Assembly: GCA_044359885.1 (NCBI GenBank)
Contig: JBIKLI010000178.1
Span: 1-8,807 of the forward strand
Direction: 5' to 3'
Length of the DNA stretch: 8,807 nucleotides
Source: CAIOSQ01 sp044359885
GTDB lineage: Bacteria; Pseudomonadota; Alphaproteobacteria; CACIAM-22H2
In this document: one piece after another, positions 1-5,900 of the stretch
Layout of the letters: every line of letters starts with the position of its first letter
Numbering within the stretch: the first letter of the stretch is position 1
Position numbers and translations under genes: made by a program
Notes under the pieces: generated by a model
The model's database searches: none
Seen by the model: the letters and a program-made list of their open reading frames with translations, nothing else
What the model was told of the DNA's origin: nothing

Positions 1-869
1 GCCGGCACCCGGTCGTCGAGGCGGCGCGGCTGGCCGCGGGCGAGAGCTTCGTGCCCAACGACTGCCGCCTGGACGCGCAGACCGGCGCACGGCTCTGGCT
101 GCTGACCGGCCCGAACATGGCCGGGAAGTCGACCTTCCTGCGCCAGAACGCGCTGATCGCCATCCTTGCCCAGTCCGGCAGCTTCGTGCCCGCGGCGCGC
201 GCGCGCATCGGCGTCGTCGACCGCCTGTTCAGCCGCGTGGGCGCGGCCGACGATCTGGCGCGCGGCCGGTCGACCTTCATGGTCGAGATGGTCGAGACCG
301 CCGCGATCCTCAACCGCGCGGGGCCCCGCGCGCTGGTCATCCTCGACGAGATCGGCCGCGGAACGGCGACCTATGACGGGCTGTCGATCGCCTGGGCGAC
401 GATCGAGCATCTGCACGAGGCCAATCGCTGCCGCGCCCTGTTCGCGACCCATTACCACGAGCTGACGGCGCTGGCGGCCCGGCTGCCCGGCCTCGCCTGC
501 CACACGATGCGCGTCAAGGAATGGCAGGGCGACGTCGTCTTCCTGCACGAGGTGGCGCCCGGCACCGCCGATCGCTCCTACGGCATCCATGTCGCCCAGC
601 TGGCCGGCCTGCCCAGACCGGTCGTCGCCCGCGCGCGCGAGGTGCTGGCGACGCTGGAAAGACGCGGGCGCGACGGCGAGGTCGCCCGGCTGGCCTCCGA
701 TCTGCCGCTGTTCAGCCTCGCCGCCGCGCCGCCGCGCCCGGCGCGCGGCGAACCGCCCGCGCCCTCCGCGGTCGATGCCGAACTGCGTCGCCTCGCCCCC
801 GACGACCTTTCGCCGCGCGAGGCGCTGGAGGCGCTCTACCGCCTGCGCGCGCTGCTGCCCCCGGCATGA
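1..869 (+). CDS. mutS: DNA mismatch repair protein MutS, C-terminal part (5' end outside window)
   Basis: The first complete codon is at position 3, and 288 residues are visible before the TGA at 867-869. The fragment opens with RHPVVE, the conserved lead-in to the MutS ATPase domain. It then shows the Walker A motif GPNMAGKST (108-134), the signature segment STFMVEM (about 271-291), Walker B LVILDE followed by IGRGT (about 332-363), and the switch motif ATHYHEL (about 445-465). MutS binds mispaired bases and acts as an ATP-driven clamp that recruits MutL; this is known for the family. After the ATPase comes a Pro/Ala-rich linker containing DLPLF (699-713), which resembles the beta-clamp-binding pentapeptide. 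The end (about 780-866, LSPREALEALYRLRALL) matches the C-terminal tetramerisation helices. The mismatch-recognition and lever domains lie upstream. All visible catalytic motifs are intact, so the gene looks functional. Confidence 0.97.
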   Translation, partial: RHPVVEAARLAAGESFVPNDCRLDAQTGARLWLLTGPNMAGKSTFLRQNALIAILAQSGSFVPAARARIGVVDRLFSRVGAADDLARGRSTFMVEMVETAAILNRAGPRALVILDEIGRGTATYDGLSIAWATIEHLHEANRCRALFATHYHELTALAARLPGLACHTMRVKEWQGDVVFLHEVAPGTADRSYGIHVAQLAGLPRPVVARAREVLATLERRGRDGEVARLASDLPLFSLAAAPPRPARGEPPAPSAVDAELRRLAPDDLSPREALEALYRLRALLPPA

Positions 870-951
870 TGCGCGCCGTCGTCCCCCCGCGGCACCACGG
901 CGTGCTAGACCGGCGTCCGGCTTCCGTTTCCTTCCGGGTCTTCCCGCCCCC

Positions 952-2847
952 ATGCGTCTGACCATCGGCACCTCCAGCAAGCTCGCGATCGCCTTCGCCC
1001 ACGACCTGGGGATGGCGGCGCTGGCCTATCTGCTCGCGCTCTGGCTGCGGCTGGGCGAAGACGTCGCGCGGCTGGACGCGGTGACCGTGTTCGGCGGCGC
1101 GGCGCTGTTCATGCTCGTCGCCGCCGGCGTGTTCCGCTGGCTCGGGCTCTATCGCGGGATCTGGCGCTTCGCGTCCTTCCCCGACCTTGCCCGCATCACC
1201 CGCGCCGCCACGATGATCGTGCTGATCCATCTCGCGATCATGTTCGCGATCACGCGGCTGGAGGACTTTCCCCGCTCGGCCCTGATGATCGCCTGGTTCG
1301 TGCTGATCCTGCTGCTCGCCGGCCCGCGCATCCTCTACCGGCTCGCCAAGGACGGGCGGTTCGACCTCGCCGCCGTGGCCGAGGATCCCGGCCGCGTGCC
1401 GGTGCTGCTGGTCGGCGCCGGCGCCGAGGCCGAACGGTTCATCGAGGCAAGCGAACGACAGGGGGCCGCCTATCGCGTCGTCGGGCTGGTCGACGAGAGC
1501 GACGCACGGCGCGGCCGGGCGATCCGGGGCATCGAGGTCCTGGGCGGACCCGATGCGCTGGAGCCGATCGTCGAGACGCTGGCGACGCGCGAGCGCCGCC
1601 CGCAGCGCATCGTCGTGACCCGCGCCGAGTTCGCGGGCGACCGGCTGGCGCGGCTGCTCGACGCGGCCGACCGGCTCGGCATCGCGGTGGCGCGGCTGCC
1701 GCGGATCACCGAGCTGCGCAGCACCGGCCAGTCCGGTCTCGACGTCCGGCCGATCGCGATCGAGGATCTGCTCGGCCGGCCACAGGCCGTCCTCGACCGC
1801 GCCCCGGTCAGGGCGCTGGTGGCCGGGCGACGGGTGCTGCTGACCGGGGCGGGCGGCTCGATCGGCGCCGAGCTGGCGCGCCAGATCGCCGACCTCGAGC
1901 CCGCCGAGCTGGCGCTGCTCGACAGTTCCGAATTCGCGCTCTACGCGATCGACATGGAGATCGGCGAGCGGCATCCGAGCCTCGCACGCCACGCCGTGCT
2001 GGCCGACGTTCGCGACCGGGCGCGGCTGGCGCGGATCTTCGCCGAGCGCAGGCCCGAGCTGGTGTTCCACGCCGCCGCGCTCAAGCATGTGCCGATGGTG
2101 GAGGCGCACCCGGCGGAAGGCGCGCTGACCAACACGATCGGCACGCGCAACGTCGCCGATCTGGCCCGCGCCCATGGCGTCGCGGCGATGGTGGCGATCT
2201 CGACCGACAAGGCGGTCAATCCGTCGAGCGTCATGGGCGCCACCAAGCGGCTCGCCGAATCCTACTGCCAGGCGCTGGACCGCGACGCCGCGCCGGGCGT
2301 CACGCGCTTCGTCACCGTGCGTTTCGGCAACGTGCTCGGCTCGACCGGCTCCGTGGTGCCGCTGTTCCAGCGCCAGCTGGCGGCGGGAGGTCCGCTGACC
2401 GTCACGCATCCCCAGATGGAGCGCTATTTCATGACCGTGCGCGAGGCGGTGGAGCTGGTCCTCCAGGCCTCGGCGCTGGGAACCGGCGACGCGGCCGGCA
2501 CCAGCGGCAAGCTCTTCGTCCTCGACATGGGAGCGCCGGTCAAGATCGCCGACCTTGCCCGGCGGATGATCCGGCTGGCCGGGCTGAAGCCGGACCGGGA
2601 CGTCAAGATCGTCTTCACCGGGCTGCGCCCCGGAGAGAAGCTGGCGGAGCAGCTCTTCCACGCCGCCGAGCCGCTCGCGCCGACCACGATCGACGGGATC
2701 CAGCTGGCCGATCCGCGCGCCGCCGACGCGGCGGCGCTGGCGAACGGCTTCGACGAGATCGAGGCGCTGGCCCGCGCCGGCGACGAGGCCGCGCTGCTGG
2801 CCGCGCTGCGCCGGCTGGTCCCGGAATTCGCCGCCGCCGCCGCATGA
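952..2847 (+). CDS. Membrane-bound nucleotide-sugar 4,6-dehydratase/epimerase (CapD/WbpM/FlaA1 family)
   Basis: A 631-residue protein. I chose the ATG at 952 because the reading frame upstream overlaps mutS and codes nothing family-like, while the N-terminus from 952 begins just before the first membrane helix. No clear Shine-Dalgarno sequence is visible. Four hydrophobic segments (about residues 11-33, 44-66, 82-101, 108-124) are followed by a first Rossmann-like domain (VLLVGAGAEAE, from residue 151). The catalytic SDR domain has the NAD(P)-binding GAGGSIG at 299-305, FHAAALKHVPMVE, STDKAVNPSSVMGATKR and RFGNVLGS. The catalytic Tyr position of the SDR YxxxK motif is Met428 (with Lys432 and Ser417), as in the long WbpM-type members. 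These use UDP-N-acetylhexosamines to make deoxy-amino sugars for capsule, LPS or exopolysaccharide. The exact substrate cannot be read from sequence. The protein ends in a GCC-repeat-encoded alanine run. Expected location: inner membrane, catalytic part cytoplasmic. Confidence 0.92.
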   Translation: MRLTIGTSSKLAIAFAHDLGMAALAYLLALWLRLGEDVARLDAVTVFGGAALFMLVAAGVFRWLGLYRGIWRFASFPDLARITRAATMIVLIHLAIMFAITRLEDFPRSALMIAWFVLILLLAGPRILYRLAKDGRFDLAAVAEDPGRVPVLLVGAGAEAERFIEASERQGAAYRVVGLVDESDARRGRAIRGIEVLGGPDALEPIVETLATRERRPQRIVVTRAEFAGDRLARLLDAADRLGIAVARLPRITELRSTGQSGLDVRPIAIEDLLGRPQAVLDRAPVRALVAGRRVLLTGAGGSIGAELARQIADLEPAELALLDSSEFALYAIDMEIGERHPSLARHAVLADVRDRARLARIFAERRPELVFHAAALKHVPMVEAHPAEGALTNTIGTRNVADLARAHGVAAMVAISTDKAVNPSSVMGATKRLAESYCQALDRDAAPGVTRFVTVRFGNVLGSTGSVVPLFQRQLAAGGPLTVTHPQMERYFMTVREAVELVLQASALGTGDAAGTSGKLFVLDMGAPVKIADLARRMIRLAGLKPDRDVKIVFTGLRPGEKLAEQLFHAAEPLAPTTIDGIQLADPRAADAAALANGFDEIEALARAGDEAALLAALRRLVPEFAAAAA

Positions 2848-2929
2848 CGCGGGCCCGGTCCCGCCCCGCCCTCTTCTGCCCGAGCGGCGACGCCGCCATG
2901 TTCCACGAAGCCCGCGAGTTTCCACCGCC

Positions 2930-4507
2930 ATGTCCCTTCGCAAGATCGCCCGCGCCCTGATTTCCGTCTCCGACAAGACCGGGCTTGCCGGGCTCGCCGC
3001 CTGCCTCGCGCGGCACGGCGTCGAGATCCTGTCGACCGGCGGCACGGCCGCCGCGCTGCGCGCGGCCGGCCACGACGTCGTCGAGGTCAGCGACCACACC
3101 GGCTTCCCCGAGATCATGGACGGGCGGGTCAAGACGCTGCATCCGCGCATCCATGGCGGACTGCTGGCGCGGCGCGACGATCCGGCGCATGCCGCCGCGA
3201 TGGCCGCGCACGCCATCGCGGCCATCGACCTGCTGGTGGTCAATCTCTATCCCTTCGAGGCGACCGTCGCGCGCGGCGCCGATTTCGCCACCGCGATCGA
3301 GAACATCGACGTCGGCGGCCCGGCGATGATCCGTGCCGCGGCCAAGAACCATGCGGATGTCGCCGTCGTCGTCGAGACGTCCGACTACGACGCGCTGATC
3401 GCCGAGCTGGACGCCCAGGCCGGGGCCACGACGCCGGCCCTGCGCCGCCGTCTCGCCGCCACCGCCTTCGCCCGCACCGGCGCCTACGACGCGGCGATCG
3501 CGTCCTGGTTCGCGGCTCAGAACGGCGAGGCCTGGCCGGCGCGCCTGGTGATCGCCGGCACACGGCACGCGGCGCTGCGCTACGGCGAGAACCCGCATCA
3601 GACCGCAGCGTTCTACGCCGCCGCCCCGGCGCGTCCGGGCGTCGCCACCGCGCGCCAGCTGCAGGGCAAGGAGATGTCGTTCAACAACTACAACGACACC
3701 GATGCCGCCTTCGAGGCGGTGGCCGAGTTCGCGGAACCGGCCTGCGTCGTCGTCAAGCACGCCAATCCCTGCGGCGTGGCGCTGGGCTCGACGCCGCGCG
3801 AGGCCTATCTGCGGGCGCTGTCCTGCGACCCGGTCAGCGCCTTCGGCGGCATCGTGGCCCTGAACCGGCCGCTCGACGCCGGAACCGCCGCCGAGATCGC
3901 CAGGCTCTTCGTGGAGGTGATCGTCGCACCGGCGGCGACGGACGAGGCGCAGGCGATCATCGCCGCGAAGAAGAACCTGCGCCTGCTGGTGACCGGCGCC
4001 ATGCCCGATCCCGGGGCGCCGGGCCTCGCGATCCGCAGCCTCGCCGGCGGGTTCCTGGCCCAGGACCGCGATCGCGGACGCATCGGGGCCGGCGATCTGA
4101 AGGTCGTGACCCGGCGCGCACCCAACGCGCGCGAGCTGGACGACCTGCTCTTCGCCTTCACGGTCGCCAAGCACGTCAAGTCGAACGCCATCGTCTACGC
4201 GCGCGACGGCGCCACGGTCGGCATCGGCGCCGGCCAGATGAGCCGCGTCGATTCCTCGCGCATCGCCGCCTGGAAGGCCGCGGAGGGCGCGCAGGCCGCG
4301 GGCGAGGCCGCGAGCCGCGCCACCGGATCGGTCGTCGCCTCGGACGCCTTCTTTCCCTTCGCCGACGGGCTGCTGGCCGCCGCGGCGGCCGGCGCCACCG
4401 CCGTGATCCAGCCCGGGGGGTCGATGCGCGACGCCGAGGTGATCGCCGCCGCCGACGCGCAGGGCCTGGCGATGGTCTTCACGGGCATGCGTCATTTCCG
4501 TCATTGA
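2930..4507 (+). CDS. purH: Bifunctional AICAR transformylase / IMP cyclohydrolase PurH
   Basis: A full-length 525-residue protein, the usual size for bacterial PurH. It carries out the last two steps of de novo purine synthesis: formyl transfer from 10-formyl-tetrahydrofolate to AICAR, then ring closure to IMP. The N-terminal MGS-fold cyclohydrolase domain shows STGGT (35-39) and DGRVKTLHP (64-72). The transformylase domain shows RYGENPHQ (217-224), SFNNYNDTDAA, and VKHANPCGVA with the catalytic Lys276-His277 pair (equivalent to human Lys266-His267). It also shows KSNAIVYA, GIGAGQMSRVDS, SDAFFPFADG and the PGGSMRD loop. The C-terminus FTGMRHFRH is typical of the family. The ATG at 2930 gives the standard N-terminus; no strong ribosome binding site precedes it. 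It lies 82 nt after the dehydratase gene, and nothing links the two functionally. No key residue is missing. Confidence 0.98.
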   Translation: MSLRKIARALISVSDKTGLAGLAACLARHGVEILSTGGTAAALRAAGHDVVEVSDHTGFPEIMDGRVKTLHPRIHGGLLARRDDPAHAAAMAAHAIAAIDLLVVNLYPFEATVARGADFATAIENIDVGGPAMIRAAAKNHADVAVVVETSDYDALIAELDAQAGATTPALRRRLAATAFARTGAYDAAIASWFAAQNGEAWPARLVIAGTRHAALRYGENPHQTAAFYAAAPARPGVATARQLQGKEMSFNNYNDTDAAFEAVAEFAEPACVVVKHANPCGVALGSTPREAYLRALSCDPVSAFGGIVALNRPLDAGTAAEIARLFVEVIVAPAATDEAQAIIAAKKNLRLLVTGAMPDPGAPGLAIRSLAGGFLAQDRDRGRIGAGDLKVVTRRAPNARELDDLLFAFTVAKHVKSNAIVYARDGATVGIGAGQMSRVDSSRIAAWKAAEGAQAAGEAASRATGSVVASDAFFPFADGLLAAAAAGATAVIQPGGSMRDAEVIAAADAQGLAMVFTGMRHFRH

Positions 4508-4549
4508 TGCCGGCCCGCCCGGGGAAGAAAGCGCCGGCGCGTCGCGTTC

Positions 4550-4577
4550 TTGACATGCCGGCTTCGCAGCGGATAAC
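4550..4577 (+). promoter_or_regulatory. Candidate sigma70-type promoter for the FkbM methyltransferase gene
   Basis: A perfect -35 hexamer TTGACA (4550-4555) is followed after 16 nt by GATAAC (4572-4577), a 4-of-6 match to TATAAT. This stands out in very GC-rich DNA. It lies between the purH stop and the chosen ATG at 4639, which predicts a leader of roughly 55 nt. It also argues against the longer TTG start at 4504, because the promoter would then sit inside the coding region. Not tested; based on hexamer match and position. Confidence 0.6.
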
Positions 4578-4620
4578 CGAGGCGGCGATCGGACCAGAAA
4601 TGCGCGCCCGGACCCCGGCG

Positions 4621-4638
4621 CGCGCCGCGAGAGGCGCG
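4621..4638 (+). promoter_or_regulatory. Shine-Dalgarno sequence within a small hairpin before the methyltransferase start
   Basis: GAGAGG at 4629-4634 is the only ribosome-binding-like sequence near the ATG at 4639, with a 4-nt spacer. It overlaps a perfect 6-bp stem: CGCGCC (4621-4626) pairs with GGCGCG (4633-4638) around a GCGAGA loop, and the stem ends directly against the start codon. The sequence supports the start choice. That the hairpin limits translation is only inference, since short GC stems are frequent here. Confidence 0.4.
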
Positions 4639-5502
4639 ATGTCAGAAACAAGAACGCCGCAGGCGCCGGAATGGGTGCATCTGCTGGCCCGCATCACCCG
4701 GCGCTTCCAGCCCAGGGGCATCGATCGGATCGTGCGGATGCTCTACCCGCCCGGCAACGACCGGCCCGTCCGCACGGTGGTCGACTACGACGACGGGCTG
4801 CTGTTCCACTGCGACACCCGCTCCTTCCTGGAGTGGTACATCTTCTTCTACGGCGCCTTCCGGCCCGAGGTGTCGAAGCTGATCAACCGCATGCTGCGCC
4901 CCGGCCAGGTGGCGATCGACATCGGCGCCAATGTCGGGATGCACACGGTCATCATGGCCAACCGCGTGGGCCCGACCGGCCATGTCGTGGTGTTCGAGCC
5001 CGATCCGCATCCGATGGGACGCCTGCGCCGCAACCTGGCGCTGAACGGCATCGACTGGGTGACGACGGTCGAGGCGGCGGTTTCGGCGCGCAGCGAGATC
5101 CGCAGCTTCTACATGCATGACGACACGATCGGAAACTATGCCAATGCCAGCCTCGTCGCCGCCAATGTCGGCCGCGACACGCCGTCGGTGCAGATGCCGG
5201 TGGTGGCGCTCGACGAATGGCTGGCCCAGAACCCGCTGCCGCGCGTCGACCTGATCAAGCTGCTGGCCCAGGGCGAGGAGCTCAACGCGCTCAACGGCAT
5301 GCGCGGCCTGATCGAACGTGACCGGCCGAAGATCTTCTTCCTCTACGAGCCCAGCTACTGGCACCGCCAGGATCTGGAGCTGATGGACGCCGTCAATTTC
5401 TTCAGGGGCTTCGGCTATTCGGTCCAGGAAGTCGAGTTCCGCGCGCGCCGCGAGGTCGTGGGCGAGATCGACAAGGGGCAGGTCTTCCTCGCCCTGCCCT
5501 GA
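4639..5502 (+). CDS. FkbM family SAM-dependent methyltransferase
   Basis: A 287-residue protein from the ATG at 4639. The open frame extends upstream to a TTG at 4504, but those 45 residues are Arg/Ala/Pro-rich and unlike the family, and a promoter-like sequence lies inside them. The SAM-binding motif I is AIDIGANVGMHT, with Asp94 and Gly96. Motif II is VVVFEPDP, with Glu120 as the expected ribose-binding acid. ALDEWL and LIKLLAQGEELNAL (about residues 204-216) mark the later conserved block, where most FkbM proteins read IKIDxxGxE. Here Leu replaces the usual Asp. FkbM enzymes are mostly O-methyltransferases acting on polyketides, glycans or lipopolysaccharide sugars; the substrate here cannot be told. 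There is no signal peptide or membrane helix, so it is probably cytoplasmic. It lies 131 nt after purH, with its own promoter and terminator, so it is likely monocistronic. It may modify a glycan, like the nearby dehydratase product, but no direct evidence ties them. Confidence 0.88.
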   Translation: MSETRTPQAPEWVHLLARITRRFQPRGIDRIVRMLYPPGNDRPVRTVVDYDDGLLFHCDTRSFLEWYIFFYGAFRPEVSKLINRMLRPGQVAIDIGANVGMHTVIMANRVGPTGHVVVFEPDPHPMGRLRRNLALNGIDWVTTVEAAVSARSEIRSFYMHDDTIGNYANASLVAANVGRDTPSVQMPVVALDEWLAQNPLPRVDLIKLLAQGEELNALNGMRGLIERDRPKIFFLYEPSYWHRQDLELMDAVNFFRGFGYSVQEVEFRARREVVGEIDKGQVFLALP

Positions 5503-5523
5503 CCGGGCCGGACGCATACGCGC

Positions 5524-5559
5524 GCGCACCCGCGAGGATGTCGCGGGCGCCTTGTTTTT
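5524..5559 (+). terminator. Rho-independent terminator after the FkbM methyltransferase gene
   Basis: A perfect 7-bp stem (5529-5535 with 5541-5547) closes a GGATG loop and can extend by three more pairs (5524-5526 with 5548-5550) past a 2-nt bulge. It is followed by TTGTTTTT at 5552-5559. It starts about 20-25 nt after the stop at 5502 and is the only T-run of this kind in the intergenic region. It also insulates the convergent tRNA gene. On the minus strand no T-run follows the hairpin, so it is not a clear terminator for the tRNA. Confidence 0.85.
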
Positions 5560-5579
5560 CAGATCAGGTCTGGTTCTGA

Positions 5580-5672
5580 CGGAATGGAGCGGGAGAAGGG
5601 GTTCGAACCCTCGACCCTCACGTTGGCAACGTGATGCTCTACCACTGAGCTACTCCCGCGGACGCCATTCCG
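5580..5672 (-). repeat. 8-bp perfect inverted repeat flanking the tRNA-Gly gene
   Basis: CGGAATGG at 5580-5587 is the exact reverse complement of CCATTCCG at 5665-5672. On the minus-strand transcript the leader copy lies at about -6 to -13 relative to the mature 5' end. The 3' copy consists of the encoded CCA plus the first five trailer bases. The precursor could therefore extend its acceptor stem by eight pairs across an internal loop. The leader copy shares two bases (5671-5672) with a second local hairpin at 5671-5683 (5-bp stem, 3-nt loop), so the two folds compete. Confidence 0.7.
5585..5659 (-). tRNA. tRNA-Gly, anticodon GCC, CCA encoded
   Basis: The minus strand folds into a complete cloverleaf of 75 nt including CCA. 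The 7-bp acceptor stem is GCGGGAG/CTCCCGC. The D arm is GCTC...GAGC with loop AGTGGTA. The 5-bp anticodon stem TCACG/CGTGA encloses loop TTGCCAA. The variable region is 5 nt, and the T arm GAGGG/CCCTT (one G-T wobble) has loop TTCGAAC. The discriminator base is T, followed by CCA at 5587-5585. Anticodon GCC reads the glycine codons GGC and GGT, and GGC is heavily used in this GC-rich genome. No tRNA or rRNA gene is adjacent, so it appears to be a single-gene unit. Confidence 0.97.
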
Positions 5673-5715
5673 AGGTCGCCTCGCAGACCGGCCGGGGCCG
5701 GGATGCGCGGCGCGG

Positions 5716-5743
5716 ATAATATCCAGCGCCGATCGGATTGCAA
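5716..5743 (-). promoter_or_regulatory. Candidate promoter for the tRNA-Gly gene
   Basis: Read on the minus strand, TTGCAA (5743-5738) is followed after 16 nt by TATTAT (5721-5716). This short AT-rich island sits in GC-rich DNA, upstream of and in the right orientation for the tRNA. A start near 5709 would give a leader of about 50 nt. The -35 matches 4 of 6 consensus bases. On the + strand GATAAT (5715-5720) also resembles a -10 box, but I see no -35 for it. Confidence 0.55.
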
Positions 5744-5890
5744 GCGGTCCCATGCACCGCGTCATCCCGCCCCGGGGTTGCCAGAGCGCCCAGGAAGGTC
5801 CATGTCTTGCGGCGAGCGCGCCCGGAGGCGATCGCGGCATGGCGCCGTAACCGCCGACCCGGAACCGGCGACGCGCGCCAGACCGGCATC

Positions 5891-5896
5891 GAGGGG
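5891..5896 (+). promoter_or_regulatory. Ribosome binding site of the chaperedoxin gene
   Basis: GAGGGG ends 4 nt before the ATG at 5901. It decides the start: the frame stays open upstream to 5703, including an in-frame ATG at 5802, but that extension is Arg-rich, unlike the thioredoxin family, and has no comparable site. Confidence 0.6.
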
Positions 5897-5900
5897 ATCC

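Noticed and set aside
903..908. TGCTAG before the dehydratase gene as a -10 box
   Set aside because: Only three of six bases match and no -35 hexamer is found at a suitable distance.
589..951. N-terminal extension of the dehydratase into mutS
   Set aside because: The extra 121 residues are an out-of-frame reading of mutS, rich in Arg/Ala/Pro. The ATG at 952 fits the membrane-helix start of the family.
2849..2896. Two GC hairpins (2849-2864 and 2884-2896) after the dehydratase gene as a terminator or purH control element
   Set aside because: The stems are only 5-6 bp, no T-run follows, and similar GC palindromes are frequent throughout. No purine-riboswitch-like core is visible.
712..3243. 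A very long minus-strand open frame (843 residues) antisense to mutS, the dehydratase gene and purH
   Set aside because: It spans three well-supported genes on the other strand, its product is low-complexity Arg/Gly/Ala/His-rich, and it has no recognisable domain. Such shadows are expected at this GC content.
4504..4638. Longer methyltransferase starting at the TTG overlapping the purH stop
   Set aside because: The extension is low-complexity, contains the likely promoter, and lacks a ribosome binding site; the ATG at 4639 has one.
2615..4651. A 678-residue minus-strand open frame antisense to purH
   Set aside because: Same reasons: it mirrors the codon bias of purH and has no family motifs. 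The same applies to the antisense frame at 4642-5529.
5559..5584. Small repeats (TCAGA/TCTGA at 5559-5563 and 5575-5579) as a tRNA terminator
   Set aside because: The stem is short and no T-run follows on the minus strand; the 3' end of the tRNA transcript remains undefined.
5585..5659. tRNA-Gly 3' end as an integration site
   Set aside because: I saw no second copy of the tRNA 3' end in the window, and no integrase or phage genes.
5802..5900. Extra N-terminal segment of the chaperedoxin from an upstream in-frame ATG
   Set aside because: It is an Arg-rich sequence unlike thioredoxins. It is not a signal peptide, and the good Shine-Dalgarno sequence is at 5891-5896.
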